Below are positions 36,155 through 47,489 of a stretch of DNA of 64,000 nt, piece after piece. The stretch is from positions 101,180,823 to 101,244,822 of the forward strand of contig NC_064822.1 in the NCBI RefSeq assembly GCF_024166365.1, in the 5' to 3' direction. The translations under genes were made by a program, and so were the position numbers. Source of the stretch: Elephas maximus indicus. Its lineage: Eukaryota; Chordata; Mammalia; Proboscidea; Elephantidae. Under the pieces are notes generated by a model. That model had not been told where the DNA came from. It made no database searches and worked only from the letters and a program-made list of their open reading frames with translations. Position 1 is the first letter of the stretch; each line of letters starts with the position of its first letter.

Positions 36155-36319
36155 AAAAAAACCCAAAACCTGTTGCCATTGAGTCGATGCCGACTCATAG
36201 TGACCCTATAGGACAGAGCAGAACTGCCTCATAGGGTTTCCGAGAAACAACTGGTAGATTCGAACTGCTGGCCTTTTGGTTAGCAGCTGAGCTCTTAACC
36301 ACTGCACCACCAGGGCTCC
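36155..36319 (-). mobile_element. AfroSINE, full length
   Basis: Reverse SINE: tail ACCTGTTGCCATTGAGTCGA, body GACCCTATAGGACAGAGCAG, head CCACTGCACCACCAGGGCTCC. Confidence 0.93.
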
Positions 36320-37820
36320 AACATGGTTGTAGGTGCTAGGAATGTAGCGGTGAACGAAGCAAGCTTATATAAAACGAATAAATCTGCAACTGTGTAATGC
36401 AGATAGTATGAAGTTGTGGTAAGGGAAATAAGAAGTTAGGGAGGCAGTAATTTACATAGAGTGCCAGGGAGTAATAGACGGACAGGGTAATACTGTATTT
36501 AAGCTGATAGAATTGAGGGAGTGAGTTCTGTGGATATCTGGAGTAAGAACATTTTCAGGAGAGGGATCAAAGAGGGCATTTCAAGCTGTTCTAAGACTTT
36601 ATTTGGAGTGAGAGGGGATGCCATTTGAGGATTCTGAACACAGTAATGTCTCAGGAGGCAAGGGAATCAAATGTTTCAAGAGAGGAGTGATTACCTGTGT
36701 CAGGTGTTGCTACCAGGGTGAGTGAGAGGAGAGGTGAGAACTGACCGTTGAATATAGCAACATACAGGTTCTTGGTGACACTCCCAAGAACTATTTTGAT
36801 GAAACAATGAGGGTGAAAGCTGTTTGGAGTTCATTCCAAGAAAGCATGGGAGAAGCTGGACTGGAGGCAGAGTATAGGCTACTCTTTAGAGGAAAGAAGG
36901 AAGAGAAATAGGGCGGTAGTTGAGGAGGATGTGGGACCAGGAAAGGGTTTTTTTTAATGGGAGAAATTGGGCATGGTGAGATGATCCAGTAGAGAGTGAC
37001 AATCTGATGATGCAAGAATAAGTGGACAATTGCTGTAGCAATGTCTTTGAGTAGGTGAGGGGAGGGACTCTAGTGCACATGTGGCAGGGTTGGTCTTAGA
37101 TAGGAGCATGAACGGTTCATCCATGGTTACAGGATGGGAAGCTGGGTGGGAGCATGGGCACAGGGTGAATGCACAGACATGAACTCAGTGTGGCTCAGCT
37201 GGGCCCAGATGGGCTCCTTTACTCCCACTGCAGTTAGTATATTTGAGAGCTGAGGATGCTATCTGCATTCTTGGTACTATTTGCGCTAGTGCACCCCTTG
37301 AGAGGCCAGCCCTCTGTCCCTCCTCTCATAGGCATACACATTCATGCCCTGCTGCAGCCTGTTCTTGTCTACACCCTTTATTTTTGTAATGTGATTACTA
37401 CAATTATCTCCATCTTGCAGTTTAAAAAAACTTGCTTACACTCAGAGAAGTCACAGATGGGCATAAAGCCACTGATATAAGTGACAGACATTTTGACTGT
37501 TTCTGGGTTCTTCACACCATCACTGATGTGGACTGAGGAAACAGGGAAGGGATATTGTACTTACAAAAACTCAGGTTTGAGGTCTTTCTCCTACTCTTAC
37601 CTACACTGGAACGCTCTTACTGTGGGGAAGATTGTGTCAATACCGTCCATTCAGGCGCGCAGTAGTGCTGGGTAGAGGCTTAAAGAATTAAGCAGCCTGT
37701 CCTCCTCTGGCCACAGCCTTTGAGGGACTGCACGCTTCTTCCTGTTCATCTTCCTTCCACCTTCTGGTTAACACTTAGCTTTTTTGTTTTGCTCTTTAGA
37801 TTTGGGGAAAAGTAGGATGT
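36320..37820. other. Intergenic stretch with possible ancient repeat text
   Basis: 36420-36970 (for example GAGGGGATGCCATTTGAGG, AGAGAGGAGTGATTACCTGTG) resembles an old mammal-wide repeat I cannot name. No gene is supported. Confidence 0.35.
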
Positions 37821-37825
37821 ATGTG

Positions 37826-38340
37826 TGTCTTAGTCATCTAGTGCTGCCATAACAGAAATACCACAAGTGGATGGCTTTAACAAAGAAGTTTATTTTCTCA
37901 CGGTAAAGTAGGCTAAAGGTCCAAATGCAAGGCATCACCTCCAGGGGAAGGATTTCTCTTTCTGTCAGCTCTGGGAGAAGGGCCTTGTCCTCAGCCTTCC
38001 CCCGGTCAAGGAACTTCTCAGGTGCAGGGACCCCATGTCCAGAGGACGTGCTCTGCTCCTAGTGCTGCTTTCTTGGTGGTATGAGGTCCCCAACTCTCTG
38101 CTTGCTTCCCTTTCCTTTTATCTCGTAAGAGATAAAAAGTGGTGCAGGCCACACTCCAGGGAAGCTCCCTTTACCTTGGGTCAGGGAGGTGACTTGAGTA
38201 AAGGTGGTGTTACAATCTCACCCTAATCCTATCAACATAAAATTACAATCACAAAATGGAGGACAACCACATATTACTGGGAATCATGGCCTAAGCAAGT
38301 TGACACATATCTTTGGGGGGACACAATTCAATCCATGACA
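37826..38340 (-). mobile_element. Lineage LTR, 515 bp, solo
   Basis: It begins TGTCTTAGTCATCTAGTGCT and ends TTCAATCCATGACA. The flanks are ATGTG and GTGTG (4 of 5 alike). It is reverse in sense to the copies at 31125, 39959 and 49532. Confidence 0.8.
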
Positions 38341-38729
38341 GTGTGCTTATTCAATTGTCCGTACCCAGGGAATTATATTTTCAGCTTGGAAGGAACCCTT
38401 CTTGGACTCCTGATCCAACCTCTCCTTATCCACCCTGCCTTCTACAGCTGCCTGTGTTGACCATCTCAGGCACCACCTAACACCTACTTCTGACAGAACT
38501 TTCTACTGTCAACACAGGAAAACACACACACACGCTTGCTTTGTTCTCTTTTGGAAGGAGTTCTAAGAGAAAATAGGAACTTTGGAAGAAGTTCTAAGAG
38601 AAAATACCTGGAAACAGCCCTCCCTTCTATTCCAAGGGTCGCCATTGCATTATATGGGACCCCTGGAGGTTGAGCTTTGGCATTCAGCCAGCAGTTACCT
38701 TATTAACAATTCATTCTTTTTAAAATTGG

Positions 38730-39826
38730 CTACTTTATTTTTAAAATAATATTTTATTATGCTTTCATGAAAGTTTACACAGTAAATTAGGTTCCCATTT
38801 GACAATGTCTATAAGCACAAATTGTTAAGGAGCCCTGGTGGTGCAGTGGTTAAAATGCTTGGGTACTAACTGAAAGATTGGTGGTTGGAACCCACCAGCC
38901 GCTCCATGGGAGAAAGATGTTGCATTCTCTTTATGTAAAAATTACAGCCTTGGAAACCCTATGGGGAAGTTCTACTCTGTACTATAATGTCACTTTGAGT
39001 CAGAGTCAACTCAGTGACAACGGGTTTTGTTCAGCAACATTAATTATATTTTTCACAATGTGTTAACATTCTTTTTAACTGGGTTCTGGTTGTTCCATTT
39101 CCAGTACCCTAGTTTCCCTGTCCATTTGTCTTCTCATCTTTGCTTTAGAGAAAATGTTGACCTTTCCGTTTCATATACATGTTTTTTTAGTAGAGTACTG
39201 TACTTATGGGTAATATCCTTTATTTTGTGTGCCACTGTATTGTTTCACTAAAAGGTGATGTCAGGGGATAATTCTGGTTCAAGATTTAAAAAGTATCTCA
39301 GGGCAATAGTCTCAGGGAGTCCTCTGGTTTCAACTGATCCAGTAAGTCTGGACTTTTTAAGAATTTTTTCGCCCCTTCTACCAGGGTCCATCTATTGTGG
39401 CCCTTATCAAATGATTGGTAGTGGTAGCCAGGCACCATCTAGTTCTTCTGGTCTCAGGGTAGATGCGGCCGTAGCTCTTACACGCTATTAGCCTGTAGAC
39501 TAGTTTCTTCTCTGAGACTTTGGTTTCCTTCTTTCTCTTTTGCCCCTGACAAGTAAAGACCAATAGTTGTATCTTAGACTGCTGCTCAAAAGCTTTTAAG
39601 ACCTCAGGTGCTACTCACTTCACAAGGATGCAGAACATGAACTTCGTGAACTATATTATGCCAGTTGACTGAGTTGTCCCATGAGACTAAGGTCCTAAGC
39701 CTTCAAACCTAGAAAACTATTCTCAAAAGGTGTTTGGATATGTCTGAGAAGTATTTCTAATTGTGTCCTCTATGAATATATGACTGGAAACCCTATCTGT
39801 ACTTACAAGTACATATAGATACATCT
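38730..39826 (-). mobile_element. L1 3' end, elephant-type, interrupted by a SINE and then an RTE
   Basis: It shares 3'-UTR landmarks with the L1 at 29366: ATGAAAGTTTACACAGTAAA, GGTAGTGGTAGCCAGGCACC, CTGCTCAAAAGCTTTTAAGACC. It probably continues past the RTE insertion at 41597-41700. Confidence 0.7.
38829..39030 (+). mobile_element. AfroSINE, long class, nested in an L1
   Basis: Head GGAGCCCTGGTGGTGCAGTG, long-class block AGAAAGATGTTGCATTCTC, body GGAAACCCTATGGGGAAGTT, tail GAGTCAGAGTCAACTCAGTG. The L1 text is continuous across it, with a short TTGTT duplication. Confidence 0.9.
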
Positions 39827-39839
39827 ATCTGTGCACATA

Positions 39840-41583
39840 GATATTGACAGGGAACTGCCAGAAATTCAGGCTGGATTCAGAAGAGGATGTGGAACCAGGG
39901 ATATCATTGCTGATGTCAGAAGGATCCTGGCTGAAAGCAGAGAATACCAGAAAGATGCTGTCATAGACTGAATTATGTCCCCCCCAAAATGTGTGTATCA
40001 ACTTGGTTAGGCCATGATTCCCAGTATTGTATGGTTGTCCTGCACTTTGTAATTGCAATTTTATGTTGAGAGGATTAGGGTGAGATTGTAACACCACCCT
40101 TACTCAGGTCATCTCCCTGATCCAAGGCAAAGGGAGTTTCCCTGGGGCGTGGCCTGTACCACCTTTTAACTCTCAGGAGATAAAAGGAAAGGGAAGTAAG
40201 CAGAGAGTTGGGGACCTCTACCACCAAGAAAGCAGCACTAGGAGCAGAGCACGTCCTTTGGACATGGGGTCCCTGCACCCGAGAAGCTCCCCTACCGGGG
40301 GAAGATTGAGGACAAGGCCCTTCTTCCAGAGCTGACGGAGAGAGAAACCCTTCCCCTGGAGGTGATGCCTTGCATTTGGACCTTTAGCCTACTTTACCGT
40401 GAGAAAATAAATTTCTTTTTGTTAAAGCCATTCATTCGTGGTATTTCTGTTATGGCAGCACTAGGTGACTAAGACAGATGTGTACCTGTGTTTTATTGAC
40501 TGTGCAAAAGCATTTGACTGTGTAGATCATAACAAATTATGGATAACATTGCAAAGAATGGGAATTCCAGAACACTTAATTGTGCTCATGAAGAACCTGT
40601 ACATAGATCAAGAGGCAGTTGTTCGGGCAGAACAAGGGGATACTGAGTGGCTTAAAGTCAGGAAAGGTGTGCGTCAGGAATGTATCCTTTCACCATACCT
40701 ATTCAATCTGTACGCTGAGCAAATAATCTGAGAAGCTGGACTATATGAAGAACGGGGCATCAGGATTGGAGGAAGACTCATTAACAACCTGCGTTATCCA
40801 GATGACACAACCTTGCTTGCTGAACGTGAAGAGGACTTGAAGCAGTTACTGATGAAGATCAAAGACCACAGCCTTTAGTATGGATTACACCTCAACATAA
40901 AGAAAACAAAAATTCTTACGACTGGACCGATAAGCAACAACATGATAAACGGAGAAAGAGATTGAACTTGTCAAGGATTTCATTTTTTTGGCTCCATGAT
41001 CAACACCTATGGAAGTAGCCATCAAGAAATCAGAAGATGGATTGCATTGGGCAAATCTACTGCAAAAGACCTCTTTGAAGGTCTTTGAAGGTGTTGAAAA
41101 TCAAAGATATCACCTTGAAGACTAAGGTGTGCCTGACCCAAGCTATGGTATTTTCAATTGCATCATATGCATGCAAAAGCTGGACGATGAATAAGGAAGA
41201 CCGAAGAAGAATTGATGCCTTTGAATTGTGGTGTTGGCAAAGAATATTGAATATACCATGGACTATCGAAAGGACGAACAAACTTATCTTGGAAGTACAA
41301 CCAGAATGCTCCTTAGAAGCAAGGATGGTGAGACTATGTCTTACATACATAGGACATATTGTCGGGAAAGATTGGTCCCTGGAGGAAGACATCATGCTTG
41401 GTAAGGTAGAGGATCAATGAGAAAGAGGAAGACCCTCAGTGAGATGGATTGACACAGTGGCTGCAACAATGGGCTCAAGCATAACAATGATTGTGAGCGT
41501 GGCTCAGGACTGGGCAGTGTTTCGCACTGTGGTACATAGGGTCCCTATGAGTTGGAACCGACTCGACGGCACCTAACAACAAC
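39840..41583 (+). mobile_element. RTE LINE, 5' truncated, split by an LTR
   Basis: RTE sequence at 39840-39958 and 40477-41583 joins across the LTR. RT motif A is at about 40487-40530 (CFIDCAKAFDCVDH); the B-motif region and the catalytic box follow (YPDDT, both Asp kept but the preceding Ala replaced by Pro). It ends GGAACCGACTCGACGGCACC plus TAACAACAACAA. A 13-bp duplication ATCTGTGCACRTA (39827-39839 and 41584-41596) flanks the whole. Stops and frame breaks make it inactive. Confidence 0.9.
39959..40476 (+). mobile_element. Lineage LTR, 518 bp, nested in an RTE
   Basis: It begins TGTCATAGACTGAATTATGT, has AATAAA at about 40407-40412, and ends GCACTAGGTGACTAAGACA. The duplicated target is GATGC (39954-39958) and GATGT (40477-40481). 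It breaks the RT-coding region of the RTE. Confidence 0.87.
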
Positions 41584-41599
41584 AATCTGTGCACGTATA

Positions 41600-43190
41600 T
41601 GTACACCCCTGTACCTGCCCATATACATATGCCTATACACATACATATATGACTATACACTTGTTTTTTGGTCATTGTTTGCATTATTTCCAAATTATAT
41701 ATGTTAAAAAATCTGCTACTTTATACTAAGTGAGCTGTACATTCCAAGTGGCAGGTGTTTTCTGTTAAACACAAATAATGTGTATTATATCTCTGTAAAC
41801 TATCTTGTCTTCTCATGGCTAATCAGTTCAACTGTAATTATAATGAAGTGTTATAAGAAAGGTCGAGAGGTAGATGAATGAGAAGGATGTTTCAAGTACT
41901 GAAGAAGGACTCCTGTAACCAAGAAGTATATTTAGACAGCATGGAAACATGCCTTAAAAATTAACATTAAAAAAAATTAACATTATTTGCCTTAGGTTAA
42001 AAAGTATTTAGAAAAAAAATAATAGCAAAGTTTTAAAGCGTTTGGTTATATGTAATATTTCCAGATCTGTAACAGTGATGCTCCTACGGCTCGGAAGCAC
42101 TCTCACTAGAAGACATTTTGGAATGAAAGGCATCAGTCACAAATCTAAATTCTATTCCCTTCCAGAAAGTTCTGCAGAGGTTCTCAGTTTGACTTGCTGC
42201 CCTTTGCAAGCTCTTGTCCCAAAGGCTCCCTTCCTTTGTAGAAATGCTCAGGTGTGGGTGTGAGGAGGACCAATCATTTCAAAGAGAGTGAGATGATGGC
42301 TTTATTAACATATCAGTATATATTCACTGTGTGTGAGGGTAAGGGGTGTGGAAGCTTAGGATAAGCTAGAATTAGTCATATGAATTATGTGCTTGTTTGG
42401 ACACTGGGCCACTCCTGCCCTCAACCAGTGCCAGTAAATCGTCCAGACAGCTTCAACACCACCACTCTGTTTCTAGTCCACTCATATAAAATTTCATGCC
42501 AAGGTATAAGCCATAATCCTCTCTTTCTTGGTTTTTCATGCAAAAACTATTTTAGAATAAATTTAAATGTCAGACCTGCCTGAACTTTGAACAGAGGAGG
42601 CTTCAGCTCATTCAGTTCACAACATGGCTAGAAAAAAAAAAAAAAAAAATTCTGACGAAAGTACTAAAATTTTAGTATTTTAAATTTAAATTCCAGAGAA
42701 AAATGAAATTGCTATGTTGGATGAATAGGATAAGAGAAGAAATGCTGAGAAAAGCATGAATACCAACAGGAGAGGCCTAGAGGGCCCGTGTGTGAATAGC
42801 ATTGCAATGGCTCCTTTACACAGTGTGTAAGTAAACGTAGTCCCCATGCCATTTAGAATTTTCAACTCTGACCTAAACAGGCGTAGACATAAAACACCAA
42901 CCCTGAAAGACATTTATGAATATACACATAGAACACTCCACAGGAAGAACTTAGTATCTTTTTTCAAATATGTACACATTCCAGATTAAATATACTTTCA
43001 GTGTTCACAGCCTGAGCAATAGAAAACACATTTTTAATCAGCCCTAGACAGCAGGGAAAACTTCCTGCAGGCTTCTAGGAGGTTTATTCTTCATTTAACA
43101 GATGTTTATTGATCATAGGAGGCAGGAAGCTATATGGCATGTCTCTAGCTTCAAAAGGCTTAAAATCTGATAGAGATCTTTAGGAGAGTT
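41600..43190. other. Intergenic stretch with AT-rich and poly(A) sequence
   Basis: Includes a (TA/CA)-rich patch at 41590-41660 and an A-run at 42632-42648. No gene is supported; the open frame at 42042-42263 is unsupported. Confidence 0.4.
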
Positions 43191-43207
43191 TGACCACCAG
43201 GGAATTT

Positions 43208-43263
43208 AAAAGAGCAGCGGTTAAGAACTCGACAGCAACGGATTTGGTTTGGTTTGGTTTTAG
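43208..43263 (+). repeat. AfroSINE remnant with the middle deleted
   Basis: GCAGCGGTTAAGAACTCGAC from the head runs straight into AGCAACGGATTTGGTTTGG from the tail. Confidence 0.65.
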
Positions 43264-43449
43264 TATAACTATATGAGAAATGTATAAAACCGTGAAGAGG
43301 AAAGAGTAGGTTGGAGTTTTGATGAAAAAATTACAAACAAACAATGTCCAGGCAATCTGGAAAAGTCTTGAGGTGGAAATAATTGAAACAAACACAATAC
43401 TATGCAATAATTACCCCCTCCTCCCCTCCCCCCCCGCCACATACACACC

Positions 43450-43602
43450 CCCCATTGCCGTCAGGTTAATTCCAACTCATTGAGACCCTATAGGACAGGG
43501 CAGAACTGCCCCATAGGGTTTCCGAGGAGTGGTTGGTGGATTCAAACTGCTGACTGTTTTGGTTAGTAGCCTGAGCTCCTAACTACTATGACACCAGGGC
43601 CA
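43450..43602 (-). mobile_element. AfroSINE
   Basis: Reverse SINE: CCATTGCCGTCAGGTTAATT, GACCCTATAGGACAGGGCAG, GCTGACTGTTTTGGTTAGTAG, ACACCAGGGCC. Preceded by a C-rich run at 43411-43450. A tail scrap also lies at 43918-43940. Confidence 0.88.
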
Positions 43603-44275
43603 GTATTTTCTAAATTATGAGATGTGTTCCACTGGGCTTTTTATAGAATCTGATGGAAGTTATGGGCCCCAAAATATCCATGTGCCCTCACCTCAAACGT
43701 TTACATAAAATGTCAGGGATTTGATGTCTGAGTTTATGAACTCTGTATTTTCAACCTTGTACAGTAACCTTATCATGGTTAATGTGTTATAACTATTTAT
43801 ATACCCACTTCTCCACTAGAATGTAAGCACTTCTGGGATAGGATGGAATCCACTGTCAAGATTGAATTTATCCTTAATTGAAGCCCCTTCCTGTTTAGCT
43901 TTATGCTTACTATGTAAAAAACCCAGTGCCGTAGAGTGCACTAAAAATGTTGACTGCTTGGCTGCCTAGCACATTACTTAGGTGTTAGGTTAATACAGCA
44001 TCTTCCAAAAGTCGGTCATTTAAGTGATACCTTCAAAATTTTTCCCATAGCTCTTTACCACCTGTATTATTATTTACTAACTATTGCTGCAAGATAATGC
44101 TTTTGGTGAGAGAGTATTCTATAATATCAACTTTCAGTGTGAGAATATCATTTTCATTCAGTCCAGTTTACACCAAGGAGAAAGATATGATTTAGTGCTG
44201 TTGTATCTTTAATATCTCTCTGACGTTTGGATGTCTCCCTTTGGAATTAATACAGGGGCTTCTATAGGCTGCATT

Positions 44276-44447
44276 AGAGTCCCTGGCGCAAACAGTTAAT
44301 GAACTTAGCTGCTAATCAAAAGGTTGGAGGTTCCCAAGACACCCAGGAAAAAAGACCTGGTGATCTACTTCTGAAAAATCAGCCACAGTTCTACTGTGAC
44401 ACACACAGGGTCACCATGAGTTGGAGTCAAATTGAGGGCAACTGGTA
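44276..44447 (+). mobile_element. AfroSINE, long class, diverged
   Basis: Head AGAGTCCCTGGCGCAAACAG, long-class block GACCTGGTGATCTACTTCTG, tail GAGTTGGAGTCAAATTGAGG. Confidence 0.82.
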
Positions 44448-44611
44448 GGAAGCATTATCTAGCTGGAAGTGAATAACATTGCTTTGTTTCTTCTTTCACT
44501 GATTTTTACTTTTATGGCAAGTGGTGCTAATTTTCTACTTACAGAAACGACAAAAAAATTTTTTAACATGTGCTTTTAAAAAAAGTTCATTTAATGAAAA
44601 ACAGTGCACCA

Positions 44612-45150
44612 ATTATCTATTGTTGTGTAACAAACTCCCCAAGAACATAGTGGCTTAAAACAAACAAACAAATAAAAACAAACACAAACAAACAAACAAA
44701 AAGTGATTGATTAGAATTCTATGGGTTCGTTGGGCTCAGCTGGGCAGTTCCTCTCCATGTGATAGCTGCTGGAGTCATTCCTGGTGCTTGAGAGCTTGGC
44801 TGGGGCTGGAATGTCTGAGACGGCCTCATTCATATGTCTGGCAGCACAGCTGTAGTTGGCTGAGCCTCACTCTCTCTCGACGTGTTCTCTTATCACCCAT
44901 TAGTCTGGACTGGACTTTTTTACATTATGGCTTGATACAACGAGAGTAAAAAAGAAAGCTTCAGTCTTTTAGGCCTAGACCTGGAAGTCACAAGGTGTCA
45001 TTCCTTCCACTTTTATTGGTCAAAGCAAATCACAAGGCCAGTTCAGGTACAAAGGGAGGAGCAATAAACCCCATATCTTTTTGGGAGAAGCTCCATGTGT
45101 GTTTAGGGGTGGGGGGAATCTTTGGCACCATTTGTAAACGATCTACCACA
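44612..45150 (-). mobile_element. MaLR/MLT1-like LTR remnant with an (AAAC)n expansion
   Basis: ATTATCTATTGTTGTGTAACA, AACATAGTGGCTTAAAAC, then an AAAC/AAAT repeat at 44656-44702, then GGGCTCAGCTGGGCAGTTCC and AGACCTGGAAGTCACAAGG are MaLR-type LTR landmarks in reverse. Confidence 0.6.
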
Positions 45151-45249
45151 AATGGTAAGTAAATAATAGGACAGGTTGTAATAGATATGACAAAAATTGT
45201 GAGGTTGTTATTTAAACGACCGATGTTTGGAAGATGCTGTATTATCCTA

Positions 45250-46900
45250 ACACCTAAATATTACACTAAGCAGTCAATTAGTCAGTCAGCCAAGATTTTT
45301 TAGTGCCTTGTGCATACTAAGCACAGTGCTGCACATGGGGGTGGGGATTAAAACACAAGGTAAAACATGATATAATCCTGTCCTAGAACTGCTTACATTC
45401 TAGTGAAGGAGATGGATATATAAAAAAATAGTTATAATAACCATGATGCATGTTATAGTCAAGGATTTAAAAAATAGGGTCCTGACATTTTAAGCGCAAG
45501 TTTGAATGCACGTGGATTTTCCTGGGCCCGTGACTTTTATGAGATTCTCAAAAAAGTGTGAGATTCTAAATGGATCTAAAAAGCATTGAATCAATGAAGG
45601 GACACAATGGTATAAAAGCTATCAAAGCTACTAACCTAACTGCAGTAGTAAGGAAAATCTTCACAGAGGTGGTAGCATTTACAGAAGATGAAGAAGGCAG
45701 ATAACACGGGGGAAGGATTCATTCATTTAACAAATGTTTATTAAGGGCTGTATCAAGTGGATCTTAATATATGCAAATTTTAAAAAATCGCTTAGAAGGC
45801 CAGGGGATCCCAGGATGGAATACAGACTGTGACAAAAAAAAAAAAATCTAACTGTAATTGCAAATGTATGAAACACCCTCACTGAAGGGGATAGGGTGAA
45901 AATGTGCTCATCTAAGTAACTTTGGAAATGAGTAATTAAAGGCAAAAGAAACTGGGCATAACACTGTATTCTAGTTGCTAAAGTTTTCCCCCATGGGGTA
46001 TGGGTTAACAATGCTGATACTGCTATACATGTATCCTGGAATTGAACAATTAAGTAAATGATGGCAGATGGTGGGTCCCATAAAATAAAATCTTCAGTAA
46101 TTAGAACATCTCATTGTTTTAAAGCTTAAAAAGGTGTATTAGATGGGAGAAAAAGAATTTAAATGATTTAATCTATCATCTTTTTTTTTTTTATCTTAGA
46201 AAAAATATTTCAAAACTACAGCCTTTGAGGATTACTAATGGGCAGAAGAAGCAAGCAATGTGCCTGTCTACTTGCCACAACTCTAGGCCACATTCTGAGA
46301 GGAGAGGTTTGAGTTTGGGAATTATTCTAGACCATTATTTTTCTGCCCTTTACTGTTGTCTCCCTGATTCAGTCCATAAACTGGGGTGTTATTCAAAATA
46401 CGAGATGTTATCAGAGAAGAATTAATCCACTAAACACAGGCACTATAGAGGTCTCTAAAATGCTAAAAAGTGAACATTAAAGAAAACTTGGAAAAAATCG
46501 TGGCTTGGTATCATGGAGCTGCTGTCTTCATTTATCCTATTGTTCGTGACCCTAACTGCTTCTGTCATGATGTAAACTCATGGAATCAAATCACTGACGT
46601 GTTTATGATTCTCTAGTTACGTATGGTAGTTATTAATACTATAGAGGTGGCAAGGACGCTTTCAACACACAATGCCTCCTGTCAAGAGAAAATGAAAACC
46701 TTCCGGTAATGTTCCCAGAGCCCTGGCAGAGGACTTTTTCCTAAGCCCATCCCTACATATGCTGGCACAGACTCTTAAAGTGGGGAGCCACATGACTCAC
46801 CTCCAATTTATTATAAGGGGTGATAAGAGAATAGTGCCAGCGTCCCTTGTGAATACTATTACTTCTACTCCTCTCACTACCTACTACAATAGTAATAAGA
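45250..46900. other. Intergenic stretch with traces of an old repeat
   Basis: 45290-45480 resembles ancient mammal-wide text (TACTAAGCACAGTGCTGCAC, AGAACTGCTTACATTCTAGTG). No gene is seen. Confidence 0.4.
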
Positions 46901-46904
46901 ATAC

Positions 46905-47060
46905 AAACAATGGCTAGCAATTACTTGGCACTTACTATGTTCCAGGGAACGTTCTAAGCACCTTCCATACATTAACCAATTCAATCTTCACCACAGCAAT
47001 AGATACTCTTTCTACTCCCCTTGACAGAGGAGAAAACTGAGGTTCAGAGAGCTAGGCTAG
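46905..47060 (+). repeat. MIR
   Basis: ACTTGGCACTTACTATGTTCC, AGCACCTTCCATACATTAACC and GAGGAGAAAACTGAGGTTCAG occur in MIR order. The next element, an LTR, begins at 47066. Confidence 0.75.
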
Positions 47061-47065
47061 GAGTT

Positions 47066-47479
47066 TGTATTAGTTTCCTAGTGCAGCCATAACAAAACAC
47101 ACAAACTGGGTGATTTATAAAAACAGAAATTTATTAGTTCGCAGGTCTGGAGGTTAGAAGTCCAAATTAAAGTCAGCTAGGCTGTGTTCCCTCCGAAGTC
47201 TTTAGGGGAAGATGCTTTCTTGTTTCTCTCAGCTTCTTTCAGATATTCCTTGGCTTATGGATGCATCTTCACACGGCCGTCTTTCCTCTGTCTTCCTGTG
47301 TCTCGCCTCTTTATAAGGACACCATTCAGATTGGATTAGGACTCACCCTCCTCCAGTATGACCTCATGTTAATTGATAAGATCTTCAATGACCCTATTTC
47401 CAAACAGGGTCACGTTCACAAGTACCAGGATTTAAGACGTCAACATATCTTTTTGGGGGACACAACTGAATCCATAATG
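47066..47479 (-). mobile_element. MLT1-like (ERVL-MaLR) solo LTR with perfect target duplication
   Basis: It begins TGTATTAGTTTCCTAGTGCA and holds GAAATTTATTAGTTCGCAGG, GGTCACGTTCACAAGTACC and GGGACACAACTGAATCCATA. GAGTT flanks both sides (47061-47065, 47480-47484). 414 bp, no internal genes. Confidence 0.82.
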
Positions 47480-47489
47480 GAGTTGGTGC

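Noticed and set aside
39959..40476. Paired LTRs as an intact endogenous retrovirus
   Set aside because: No internal gag/pol/env-like sequence lies between any two LTR copies; all appear solo.
40465..41420. Plus-strand frames with RT motifs as a gene
   Set aside because: They belong to the 5'-truncated RTE at 39840-41583, which has frame breaks.
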